A DNA stretch of 64,000 nucleotides from Actinocrinis sp035946395 (GTDB lineage Bacteria; Actinomycetota; Actinomycetes; Streptomycetales; Catenulisporaceae). The notes beneath the pieces were generated by a model that searched no databases, was not told the origin of the DNA, and saw only the letters and a program-made list of their open reading frames with translations. Position numbers and translations under genes: made by a program. Positions 51,079 to 59,778 of the stretch are shown here, in pieces. The stretch lies in contig NZ_DASYZI010000144.1 of NCBI RefSeq assembly GCF_035946395.1, positions 16,940 through 80,939 on the forward strand, written 5' to 3'. The number at the start of each line of letters is the position of its first letter. Positions within the stretch are counted from its first letter, which is position 1.

Positions 51079-53313
51079 ATGACAGATGTCTTCCTGCCGC
51101 TGCCTTCGGTGCAACGCGGCCGTGCTCAGGATGTCCACGAGCTCCCATACCTGTTGATCAACCCACCGATCACCGACCCGACGGAGCCATACCACTCCAT
51201 CCCGTACCTTGTGGCGGCGGCCCGGGCGGCCGGATACCGCGGGGAGCGCTGCGTCGACGCCAACCTCGACGCGTTCGAGTTCCTGGCCCGGCCGGAGCAG
51301 TGCGCCCGCCTGATCGAGCGGGCCCGGCGGCTGCGCCGGGAACTGGACTGCGCGCCGGTGCGGACCCGGGGCGACGAGTTGCGCTACCGGCAGACGCTCG
51401 CGGCGGAGGGCCTGACGGCCGATTCGGTGCGCGGGGCGATAGCGGTGCTGCGCGATCCCGAACTCTTCTACCACCTGCCCACGTACAAGCACGCCGTGGC
51501 GGTGCTCTACCGCTGGTGCGAGCTGTTCTCCCTCGACATGCCGCCCGGACTGCTCGACTCCTTCTCGCTGCGCCTCCAGGCGGGGGCGAACCTGTGCAGC
51601 AGCGCGGATCTGGCGGACCCCGAGGTGATCGACGCGATCGCCAGCCCCTTCGCCGAGTACCTGGAGTCCGAATTCACCCGGCTGCTCACGCAGCGGCCGT
51701 GGCGGCTGATCGGTTTCTCCGTCAACTACGCGGCGCAGCTTCCGGTCGCGCTGAAGATGGCGCGGATGGCCCGCCGCCTCGTCCCGGACGCCGTGATCGT
51801 CTTCGGCGGGACCGAGGTGTGCGACGTGGTCAAGTACACGCTCGATCGGTCGACGGTGTGGCGCATCTTCCGGGAGGTCGACGCGATCGTCCCCGGCGAG
51901 GGTGAGTCACCTCTGGTCGCGCTGCTCGACGCGGTGCGCACCGGCGGCTCGTTGGCGGGCATCGCCGGCGTGCTCACCCCGTCCGCCACCTCCGCGGACG
52001 AGCGGATCAACTACGAGAACGTGGGCGCCCTGCCCACTCCGGCGTTCGACGTGTGGGAGTGGGACCGCTACTGGTCCCCCGAGCCGGTGATCCTCTACAG
52101 TCCGACCCGGGGCTGCTACTGGAACAAGTGCACCTTCTGCGACTACGGCCTCAACGACGACCGGCCGACCTCGCCCTCGCGCGAGCGCCCGCTGGAGAAG
52201 GTCATGGCCGACCTCGCCGAGGCGAAGCGCTACGGCCGGATGCTGTACTTCGCGGTCGACGCCATGTCGCCGCGCTATCTGCGCCGGCTGACCGCCGCGA
52301 TGGCCGAGTCGGCGATGGGCCTGAAGTGGAGCGCGGAACTGCGGCTTGAGCGCACCTTCCCGCAGCGCTCGGTGGGCCGCACGCTGGCGGACTCCGGCTG
52401 CATCGCCGTCTCCTTCGGCTACGAGTCGGCGACCCAGCGGATCCTCGACCTCATCGACAAGGGCGTGGCGATCGCGCACGTCCCAGCCGTGCTGAGGGAA
52501 CTGGCGCAACACGGCATCGCGGCCCAGATGATGGGATTCACCGACTTCCCCAGCGAGAGCGCGGACGAGGCGCTGGCCACCTACGAGTTCCTGCGCGACC
52601 ACGCGGACCTGTGGACCGTGGCCGGCGTCGGGCGCTTCGGCCTGACCCCCGGTTCGATCGTCGCCAAGCAGCCGGACCGGTTCGGCGTCGAACTGCTGCC
52701 CTCCCCCGCGTCGATGGACATCGTCCGCTACATGCCGTGGGTGGAAGTCGACAGCGGAATACGCCACCTGCCCGGCAACGGGGACGACCGGATTCCGGCG
52801 CGGGCGCTGAGCTGGATCGACAAGACCCCGTTCCCCCGGCCGTTCCTCGGCGGCATCGATTCGAGCCACTCCATGCTCTATTTCGCGCGCTACGGCCGCC
52901 GGCTCGTCCCGCCGGCCGGGGACAAGACGTCGGCGGACCGCCGTCCGCGCGTGACGCTGGCCGTGCCGTCCGAGGTGCAGACCTCTTTCGGCTCGCTGGA
53001 CGAGCTGACCGGCCTGGACGACATGCAGCGCGAAGTGCGGCGGCAGTACCGGGACGAGACCGGCGCGACGCACGCCACGATGGCCCGCTGGCTGGCCGGA
53101 CCGGGCCGTGGTCCGCGCGGCAGCACGACCCTGCTCATCCTCCCGAACGGCCGTGAGGTGGAACTGCCGCCGGGCGCCACCGGGTCCGCCGATTCGGCGC
53201 TGGCCCGCGCATACCGTGGCCTGCTCGCCCGCGAGCTGAACGTTCCCGAACCGGCCGTGGCGCTGACCGCGGCCACGACCGCGACCGGCGATTCGGCCGA
53301 CACGGGAGCGTGA
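51079..53313 (+). CDS. B12-binding-type radical SAM protein (2)
   Basis: 744 residues. N-terminal region with PYLLINPPITDPTEPYHSIPYLVAAARAAGY, then LIGFSVNYAAQLPVALKMAR and IVFGGTEVCD as in cobalamin-binding Rossmann domains. The radical SAM motif TRGCYWNKCTFCDYG lies near 355, followed by VDAMSPRYLRRL, AVSFGYESATQRILDLIDKG and GFTDFPSESADEALATYEF. The FCDYG/DKG/GFTDFP set marks a distinct actinobacterial B12-rSAM subgroup whose products are unknown to me. ATG 51079 has TGAGG upstream. It is divergent from the first B12-type gene and may share a promoter region with it. Confidence 0.87.
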   Translation: MTDVFLPLPSVQRGRAQDVHELPYLLINPPITDPTEPYHSIPYLVAAARAAGYRGERCVDANLDAFEFLARPEQCARLIERARRLRRELDCAPVRTRGDELRYRQTLAAEGLTADSVRGAIAVLRDPELFYHLPTYKHAVAVLYRWCELFSLDMPPGLLDSFSLRLQAGANLCSSADLADPEVIDAIASPFAEYLESEFTRLLTQRPWRLIGFSVNYAAQLPVALKMARMARRLVPDAVIVFGGTEVCDVVKYTLDRSTVWRIFREVDAIVPGEGESPLVALLDAVRTGGSLAGIAGVLTPSATSADERINYENVGALPTPAFDVWEWDRYWSPEPVILYSPTRGCYWNKCTFCDYGLNDDRPTSPSRERPLEKVMADLAEAKRYGRMLYFAVDAMSPRYLRRLTAAMAESAMGLKWSAELRLERTFPQRSVGRTLADSGCIAVSFGYESATQRILDLIDKGVAIAHVPAVLRELAQHGIAAQMMGFTDFPSESADEALATYEFLRDHADLWTVAGVGRFGLTPGSIVAKQPDRFGVELLPSPASMDIVRYMPWVEVDSGIRHLPGNGDDRIPARALSWIDKTPFPRPFLGGIDSSHSMLYFARYGRRLVPPAGDKTSADRRPRVTLAVPSEVQTSFGSLDELTGLDDMQREVRRQYRDETGATHATMARWLAGPGRGPRGSTTLLILPNGREVELPPGATGSADSALARAYRGLLARELNVPEPAVALTAATTATGDSADTGA

Positions 53314-53494
53314 CCGGCCGATTCCCGTGTTCCGGCGCAGTCAGCGCACGAAATCCAGCGCCGAAAAGAAAACGGCTGTCGCGATCATTGGCTGCGGCGC
53401 GGCACACGACTAATGTGCACTCTGCCTGGCGACCCACATTCCACGCGGCGGGATCGCGCCAACAAGGCGCTTAACCGCCTGGACAGGAAGAGAT

Positions 53495-56173
53495 ATGGAC
53501 AAACCGTCCTCGAAACCTGGCATACTCGCGTTCGTTTCGCTGTCCGTCGCCGCACTGGTCGCCACTGCCGTCTGGGTGGCTTTTCCGGCCGGCGCGGCCC
53601 CCTCCGCCAACAATACGGGTGGTTCAGCGGCGGCGGGCGACGAATCTGACGACCTGATGAGCGCACTGAGCGCCTACAACGATCCCCGGCTGTCCCCCGA
53701 CGGCTCCGTGACGGCGGGCGCCTACGCCGCCGCGTGGAACCACGTCACGCAGATGCCGGTCAGTTCCGCCGCCTTCTCCGAGGTGACGACCCAGCCGTAC
53801 GCCTCCGACTCGCTGCACTACCGCGACCAGGCCGCCTCCAACTCGGGCGGCGGCGCGGGCTACTCCGCCGGCCGGATCGCCGCGCTGGCGGTCGACCCGA
53901 CGCACGTCGGCGTGCTGTACGCGGGCGGCGCCGACGGCGGCGTGTTCCGGTCCACGGACGACGGCGGGACCTGGACCCCGATCGCGGACCACCTGCCGGC
54001 GCTGTCGGTCGGCTCCCTCGCGCTGATGCCGGACGGCTCGCTCTGGCTGGGCACCGGCGAGGCGACGACGGCCTCGGACAACTACGCGGGCTCCGGCGTC
54101 TACCGGCTGGCGAACCCGTCGACCGGCACGTTCTCCTCGGCCGACCAGGTCGGCGGCGGCGAGCTCGACGGCACCTCGATCCACGAACTGCGGCCCGACG
54201 CCCAGGCGGGCTACGTCTTCGCGGTCACCTCGCACGGGATCTACCGCCGGTCGCTGACCGCTGCGCAGCCGACCGCGTGGACCGCGGTGCTCCAGCCCTG
54301 CGCCGGCGTCGGCGTCTCCGGCGTGACCTGCGGCGTGAGCAGCACGTTCGCGGACATCGCCTCCGACCTCGCGGTGCAGCCCGGCAGCTCGGGCCGCTCG
54401 CTGGTGGCCGACGTGGCGTGGCGCAGCGGCGCGGCCTACAACGGCTTCTACTACTCGCGCGACGGCGGGAACACCTGGTCCGAGGCCAACCCGACCGGGG
54501 CGATCCAGCCGAAGGAGATCGGGAACGCGACCTTCGCGTACGCGGCCGACGGCAGCCGCCTGTACGTGGTGATGGAGTCCACGACCCTGATCAACAAGGC
54601 CGGTTCCAGCACGGTGCTGGCCGGCGCGTACGTCTCGGCCTCCGGGAACATCAACGGGCCGTACGACCAGATCGCCACGTCGAGCCAGCTGGCCGCCAGC
54701 GGTTCGGCGATGAAGCGCACGCTGATCGGCCCCGGATACCAGCCCGGCGTCCAGGCGTGGTATGACCAGTCGCTGGCCGTGGACCCGGCCGACCCGAACC
54801 ACGTGTACCTGGGTCTGGAAGAGGTCTACGAGTCCCGCGACGGCGGGGCGAACTGGCAGGCCGTCGGCCGGTACTGGAACTTCGGCCTGCCGTGCTTCAG
54901 CTACACGCTGTCGCAGAACACGTGTGACGGCAACGTGATGCACTCCGACCAGCACGCGCTCGCCTTCAGCGCGTGGCCGGGACACGCTCCCGAGGTCTAC
55001 GCCGGAAACGACGGCGGCATCTACGCCAGGCCGACCACGCAGACCTCGGCCGGCTGGCGCAACCTCAACAGCAGCGGAACGCTGCGCACCCTTCAGTACT
55101 ACTCGGTCGGCGCCGGCACGCTGGCCTCCGGCGGCGTCGCCGTCTGGGGCGGCCTTCAGGACAACGGCGTCTCCTTCTCCTCGCCGCAGGGCTCTACGTA
55201 CACGTACACCTATCCGGGTACGACGACGCCCGTCACCGAGCAGCTGAACCCGGCCGGCGAGATGTCCGAGCCGTTCGGCGGCGACGGCGGCGACCAGATG
55301 GTCAACCCGGCCAACGGGTGCCAGACGGTGGGCGAGTACACCAACCTCGCGATGTCGGTGACGAACAACTGCGGTTACACCGCGAACGACGACGGTACGC
55401 CCTCCTCGATCACCAACATCAACCCGGGCGACCCGAACGCGCGGTTCACCGCTCCGTTCGGCGCCGACTCGGTCGACTCAGGGTTCTGGGTCGCCGGCGG
55501 CGAGTTCGTCTACGGCAACACCAAGACCTGGAGCAGCACCTCCGGCGCGGACTGGCAGAAGCTGGCCGACTCCGGCGCGGGCCACTCCATCACCGCCATC
55601 GCCAGCCAGAACCACGTGATCTGGGCCGGATGGTGCGGCACGTGCAATCCGAGCGGCAGCTTCGGGCGCGGCGTGATGACCAACTACGGCGGCGCGTTCC
55701 ACCAGATCACGCTGCCCGCCGACTTCCCGAACCGCTACATCTCCGGAGTCGCCATCGACCCGGCGGACACGACCGGCGCGACCGCGTACGTCACGCTGTC
55801 CGGATTCTCGCGCGCCTGGCACGAAGCGCCCGGCGCAGGATACGGCCACATCTGGCGCACCACCGACGGCGGGGCGACCTGGACCGACGTCACCGGCGAC
55901 GCCTCGGCCGCCGACTCGTTCCCCGACGCCCCGGCGAACCGCACGCTGATCGCCGCGGACGGCACGATCGTGGTCGCGACCGACCTCGGCGTCTTCACGG
56001 ACAACGTGAAGGCGGACGGCCTCGGCCACTGGAAGCGCCTGGGCCTGAGCGACATCACGGCCAACGGCAACCTGCCGACGGCGACCGCGGTCTACCTGAC
56101 GCCGAGTCCGGACAGTAAGACGCTCTACGTGGCCACGCACGGACGCGGTATCTGGTCCGTACCGATGCCGTAA
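53495..56173 (+). CDS. Secreted Asp-box (BNR/sortilin-like) beta-propeller protein
   Basis: 892 residues with an N-terminal export signal (ILAFVSLSVAALVATAVWVAFPAGAAPS). Repeated Asp boxes are visible: FRSTDDGGTWTP, YYSRDGGNTWSE, YESRDGGANWQ and WRTTDGGATWTD, marking seven- or ten-bladed propellers as in GH74 xyloglucanases, sialidases and exported BNR proteins. The blade LAVDPADPNHVYLGLEEVYESRDGG is typical of GH74/sortilin-like domains. No catalytic pair can be assigned. Probably extracellular; glycan binding or hydrolysis is likely. The 181-bp gap upstream (53314-53494) holds no gene; GGAAGAGAT lies just before the ATG. Confidence 0.85.
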   Translation: MDKPSSKPGILAFVSLSVAALVATAVWVAFPAGAAPSANNTGGSAAAGDESDDLMSALSAYNDPRLSPDGSVTAGAYAAAWNHVTQMPVSSAAFSEVTTQPYASDSLHYRDQAASNSGGGAGYSAGRIAALAVDPTHVGVLYAGGADGGVFRSTDDGGTWTPIADHLPALSVGSLALMPDGSLWLGTGEATTASDNYAGSGVYRLANPSTGTFSSADQVGGGELDGTSIHELRPDAQAGYVFAVTSHGIYRRSLTAAQPTAWTAVLQPCAGVGVSGVTCGVSSTFADIASDLAVQPGSSGRSLVADVAWRSGAAYNGFYYSRDGGNTWSEANPTGAIQPKEIGNATFAYAADGSRLYVVMESTTLINKAGSSTVLAGAYVSASGNINGPYDQIATSSQLAASGSAMKRTLIGPGYQPGVQAWYDQSLAVDPADPNHVYLGLEEVYESRDGGANWQAVGRYWNFGLPCFSYTLSQNTCDGNVMHSDQHALAFSAWPGHAPEVYAGNDGGIYARPTTQTSAGWRNLNSSGTLRTLQYYSVGAGTLASGGVAVWGGLQDNGVSFSSPQGSTYTYTYPGTTTPVTEQLNPAGEMSEPFGGDGGDQMVNPANGCQTVGEYTNLAMSVTNNCGYTANDDGTPSSITNINPGDPNARFTAPFGADSVDSGFWVAGGEFVYGNTKTWSSTSGADWQKLADSGAGHSITAIASQNHVIWAGWCGTCNPSGSFGRGVMTNYGGAFHQITLPADFPNRYISGVAIDPADTTGATAYVTLSGFSRAWHEAPGAGYGHIWRTTDGGATWTDVTGDASAADSFPDAPANRTLIAADGTIVVATDLGVFTDNVKADGLGHWKRLGLSDITANGNLPTATAVYLTPSPDSKTLYVATHGRGIWSVPMP

Positions 56174-56211
56174 CCGACAAGCACACGAGGAAGACAAGCA
56201 CACGAAGAAAC

Positions 56212-56256
56212 GGCGCGGTGCTGGACAACTCACGGCGAGTTGTACAGCACCGCGCC
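56212..56256. terminator. Long hairpin between convergent genes
   Basis: Bases 56212-56231 pair with 56237-56256 (20 positions, one mismatch) around a 5-nt loop. It lies between the secreted propeller gene and the convergent arabinofuranosidase gene and can terminate both. Confidence 0.85.
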
Positions 56257-56349
56257 GCTCCCAACCATCCACCGGCCGAGAAGGGCCGCTGCCGCCGCTG
56301 GGCACCGTGCGGCGGCAGCGGAGTCTGTGGTTCGTCACCGCGTAAGTCG

Positions 56350-58410
56350 CTACCGCGTGGGCAGCCAGACCCGCATCGGGCCGTCCTCTCGATTCGCCCA
56401 CGCGAAGTACGGAATCGCGATCAGCTTGAACGGCTCGCCGCCGCTGCCGACCCCGCTGCCGACCCCATTCCCGCTGCCGTTGGCACTCCTGTCGGCGCCG
56501 TCAGCACCGTCGAGACCGCGGTACGGCCACCAGTTCCCTGCGCCGGCGCCGGCGCTCGCCTTTCCGGTACCGCGCCGTCGCGCCGCACCGTGCAGCACGG
56601 TCACTCCGCCGAGAAACGCCGGGTCGTGCCTCTCGCCGAGCCCGGTCGCCGTGTCGATCACCAGATCGTCGAGCCCGCCGCCGGGATGGTCGACACCCTC
56701 GACGCAGTAGACCAGCGGCCCGCGCTCGATCGCCACGCAGCCGCGCGCCGTGTCGACCCGCGGATCCGCGACGGTCAGCCGCGGCGCAAGCTCCAGGTCG
56801 AGCCGCACCGCGTCGCCGGGGCTCCAGGCGCGCCGGATGCGCAGCCAGCCGTCTTCGGGTACTGCGAGGGACTGCGCCGGCTCGCCCGCGACGGCCAGCC
56901 GGAACGCGCCGCACCAGCCCGGTAGGCGCAGCGACAGCGTCCATTCGCCGTCAGGGCTCTCCCCGACGGTGACGCACACCGTCCCGCTCCACGGATAGTC
57001 CGTCTCGACCTGCACCGAAACCGTTCCGGCCTCGATGTGCCCGCCGTAGCGGCCGGTCGCGTACTGGTGCAGCTGGAGCCCCGAATCGTCGGTCGAGGCG
57101 AAGTAGTGCGGCAGGCTCGCCAGCAGCCGCATGACGTTGGGCGGGCAGCAGGCGCAGCGGAACCACGGGACGCGGCGTGCGCCGTGGTCGCCGTCCGTCG
57201 CCAGGTAACCGTCGCGCACTTGCAGGGGATTGACGTACAGCCAGCGCTCGCCGTCCAGCGAGACGCCGGAGAGCACCGCGTTGAACAAGGTCCGCTCGAC
57301 CAGGTCGGAGTACTTCGCCTGCCCGGTCAGCAGCGCCATCCGCCAGCTCCACTGCACCGAGGCGACCGCGGCGCAGGTTTCGCAGTAGGCACGCTCGTTC
57401 GGCAGTTCGTACGGGTCGCCGAAGTCCTCGTCGTCGTGGTGCGCGCCGAGCCCGCCGGTCAGGTAGGTCTTGCGGGCGGTCATCTCGGACCACAGCCGCT
57501 CGGCCGCCGCGCGCAGCCCGGCGTCGCCGGTCTCCGTGGCGACGTCGGTGACCCCGGCGAGCAGGTAGAGCTGGCGCACCGCGTGGCCGGTCACCTCGCG
57601 GGCGGCGCGCACCGGCACGTGGTCCTGGCAGTAGGCCGGTCCCCCGCCGCCGTCGCGCTCGTCCGCCGGAGCCAGCAGCCCGTGACCACGCCGGTCGACG
57701 AAGTAGCGGGCCAGATCCAGATAGCGCAGCTCGCCGGTCTCCCGGTACAGCTCGACCAGAGCGGTCTCGACCTCGGGGTGCCCGCACACGCCGTCCACGG
57801 CCCGCCCGGAGCCGAAGGTGGCGTCGATGTGGTCTGCGAAACGGCGCGCGATCTCCAGCAGGTCGGCGCGACCGGTGGCGCGGTGCAGCGCGATGCCCGC
57901 CTGGATCAGGTGGCCCGCGCAGTACAGTTCGTGGCCCCAGCGTAGATCGGCGTACCGCTGCCCGCCCTTGACCACCTGGAACCAGCTGTTGAGGTATCCG
58001 TCGGGCTGCTGCGCGCGCCCGATCAGGTCGATGAACGGATCCAGGTCGCCGGCGGGCCGGGCAGCGGGGCCTGATTCGCCCGGGGGCTCATGGCCGGGGC
58101 CGGTTTCAGCGGCCTGCCAGGCGGCTGCCTCCAGCCACTTGTAAACGTCCGTGTCGACGAACGGATACGCGCCGCGGTACTCACCCTCGGCGCTGCCAGC
58201 CGCAAGCCGGAGGTTGTGCAGGTTTCCGGCGGCCTCCAGCAGCGCGGGCCCCTGCGGGATGCAAACCTCGGCGTTGACCCGCCGCCGCTGCGCCCAGAAC
58301 CCACCGGTGATCCGCGGCCCGGCCACCGGGCGCAGCGAGGAACGCCTTTCGGCGATCGGCCGCAGCGGACCGGCCGTCCGGCGCGTCATCGGCTGCGTTC
58401 CGCGGGTCAC
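56350..58410 (-). CDS. GH127-type beta-L-arabinofuranosidase (DUF1680)
   Basis: 686 residues, (alpha/alpha)6 barrel. The zinc/cysteine nucleophile site of GH127 is visible: YCETCAAVASVQWSWRM (glutamate and cysteine ligands) and FRCACCPPNVMRLLASL (paired cysteines, one the likely nucleophile). There is no signal peptide, so it acts in the cytoplasm on imported oligosaccharide. GTG 58410 has GAGGAG upstream. Near residues 610-665 there is a low-complexity insert (RRRGTGKASAGAGAGN, then ADRSANGSGNGVGSGVGSGG) inside the C-terminal beta domain, unusual for the family. Divergent from a LacI regulator with a perfect operator between them. Confidence 0.92.
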   Translation of the reverse strand: MTRGTQPMTRRTAGPLRPIAERRSSLRPVAGPRITGGFWAQRRRVNAEVCIPQGPALLEAAGNLHNLRLAAGSAEGEYRGAYPFVDTDVYKWLEAAAWQAAETGPGHEPPGESGPAARPAGDLDPFIDLIGRAQQPDGYLNSWFQVVKGGQRYADLRWGHELYCAGHLIQAGIALHRATGRADLLEIARRFADHIDATFGSGRAVDGVCGHPEVETALVELYRETGELRYLDLARYFVDRRGHGLLAPADERDGGGGPAYCQDHVPVRAAREVTGHAVRQLYLLAGVTDVATETGDAGLRAAAERLWSEMTARKTYLTGGLGAHHDDEDFGDPYELPNERAYCETCAAVASVQWSWRMALLTGQAKYSDLVERTLFNAVLSGVSLDGERWLYVNPLQVRDGYLATDGDHGARRVPWFRCACCPPNVMRLLASLPHYFASTDDSGLQLHQYATGRYGGHIEAGTVSVQVETDYPWSGTVCVTVGESPDGEWTLSLRLPGWCGAFRLAVAGEPAQSLAVPEDGWLRIRRAWSPGDAVRLDLELAPRLTVADPRVDTARGCVAIERGPLVYCVEGVDHPGGGLDDLVIDTATGLGERHDPAFLGGVTVLHGAARRRGTGKASAGAGAGNWWPYRGLDGADGADRSANGSGNGVGSGVGSGGEPFKLIAIPYFAWANREDGPMRVWLPTR

Positions 58411-58447
58411 GCCTGGTCTCCTCGGGTGCTCGGCAAGCGCTCGGCAG

Positions 58448-58477
58448 GATAGGAAAACCTTTTCCTGTTTTCCTATC
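58448..58477. promoter_or_regulatory. Perfect palindromic operator between arabinofuranosidase and LacI genes
   Basis: GATAGGAAAAC (58448-58458) and GTTTTCCTATC (58467-58477) are perfect 11-bp arms separated by 8 bp; an inner palindrome AGGAAAA-CC-TTTTCCT (58451-58466) overlaps the left arm. AT-rich against a GC-rich background, and 38 bp from the GH127 start. Most likely the binding site of the neighbouring LacI-type repressor. Confidence 0.85.
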
Positions 58478-58572
58478 GGTGAAGCTAGACGCCCGGGGGC
58501 ATCGCGTCAAGCGCCGCCGGATGCGCAGGTCGGTGTGAGATTCTGGAGGCGTTCCCGGGAAAGGGGTTGTCC

Positions 58573-59721
58573 ATGGCAGAGCCCGAGGTTCGCGGCGAGA
58601 GGGCACGCCGCGATGCGCCGCGGACCGAGGCGGCGGATGCCGCGATGCCGGGAAACTTGCCACAGCGGCGGACCGTGCCGGGAAAACAACCGGGACGGCG
58701 GTCGGCCGCGGCCAGGCCGGGCACCGCCCCGGCGACGCTCGGCGAGGTGGCCGCTCTGGCCGGGGTCGCTGCGGGCACCGCGTCGAAGGCGCTCAACGGG
58801 CGCGGCCGGCTGCGCCCGGAGACCCGGCAGCGGGTGCTCGCCGCCGCCAAGGAGCTGAACTTCCACCCCAACCCGCTCGCCCAGGGGCTGCTGAGCGGGC
58901 GCACGTGGACGGTGGGCCTGATCACCACCGACAGCATCGGCCGATTCAGCATCCCGGTGCTGCTCGGCGCCGAGGACGCGCTCGGGCCCGAGCAGATCTC
59001 GGTGCTGCTGTGCGACAGCCGGGGCGACGCGATCCGCGAGCAGCACTACGTACGTACCCTGCTGGCCCGGCGGATCGACGGCATCATAGTCACCGGGCGG
59101 CGCACCGACCCGCGGCCCCCGCTGGCCGGCAGCGCCCAGGTGCCCACGGTGTACGCGCTCGGCCCGTCCACCGACCCGCGGGACGTCTCGGTCGTGGCGG
59201 ACGAGCCCGGCGGGGCCCGGCTGGCCGTCTCGCACCTGGTCGACTCCGGCCGCACCCGGATCGCCCACATCACCGGTCCCGCGCACCACCACGCCGCGGC
59301 GGTGCGCGCCGACCACGCCGGGCGGCGGCTCACCGAATCAGGACTCGAACTGTCCGGTGGCCGGGTGTACTACGGCGAGTGGACCGAGCTGTGGGGACGG
59401 CACGCGGCCGGGCAGGTGCTGCGCGCCGATCCCGGCTGCGACGCGATCTTCTGCGGGAACGACCTGATCGCCCGCGGCGCAGCGGACGCGCTGCGCGAGG
59501 CCGGGGTGCGCGTCCCCGAGGACGTCGCCCTGGTCGGCTACGACAACTGGGAGGTCATGGCGACCGGCAGCCGGCCCGCGCTGACCACGGTGGACCTCAG
59601 CCTCGCCGAGATCGGCCGGATCGCCGCGCTGCGGCTGCTCGACGCGATCGCGAACCGCCCGGCGTCAGGTGTGGAGACAGTGCCCTGCCGCCTGGTGGTG
59701 CGCCAGTCGTCCATCGCTTAG
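58573..59721 (+). CDS. LacI family transcriptional regulator
   Basis: 382 residues. A basic, disordered N-terminus of ~50 residues precedes the LacI HTH (TLGEVAALAGVAAGTASKALNGRGRLRPETRQRVLAAAKELNFHPNPLAQGL), with the hinge helix LAQGLLSGR. The sugar-binding core follows (TVGLITTDSIGRFSIPVLLGAEDAL, DGIIVTGRR, VVADEPGGARLAVSHLVDSGRTRIAHITG, CDAIFCGNDLIARGAADALREAGVRVPEDVALVGYDN). It probably represses the arabinofuranosidase gene and itself through the 58448-58477 palindrome until an arabinose-type sugar is present. GGGAAAGGGG precedes ATG 58573. Confidence 0.93.
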   Translation: MAEPEVRGERARRDAPRTEAADAAMPGNLPQRRTVPGKQPGRRSAAARPGTAPATLGEVAALAGVAAGTASKALNGRGRLRPETRQRVLAAAKELNFHPNPLAQGLLSGRTWTVGLITTDSIGRFSIPVLLGAEDALGPEQISVLLCDSRGDAIREQHYVRTLLARRIDGIIVTGRRTDPRPPLAGSAQVPTVYALGPSTDPRDVSVVADEPGGARLAVSHLVDSGRTRIAHITGPAHHHAAAVRADHAGRRLTESGLELSGGRVYYGEWTELWGRHAAGQVLRADPGCDAIFCGNDLIARGAADALREAGVRVPEDVALVGYDNWEVMATGSRPALTTVDLSLAEIGRIAALRLLDAIANRPASGVETVPCRLVVRQSSIA

Positions 59722-59725
59722 CGTG

Positions 59726-59763
59726 CCGCGGCCGCCCGGAGAGTGCTGACCGGGCGGCCGCGG
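59726..59763. terminator. Hairpin between convergent LacI and secreted hydrolase genes
   Basis: CCGCGGCCGCCCGG (59726-59739) pairs perfectly with 59750-59763 around a 10-nt loop. It begins 5 bp after the LacI stop and ends 15 bp before the convergent stop, so it can serve both genes. Confidence 0.85.
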
Positions 59764-59778
59764 TCGGGAACTGCCGGA

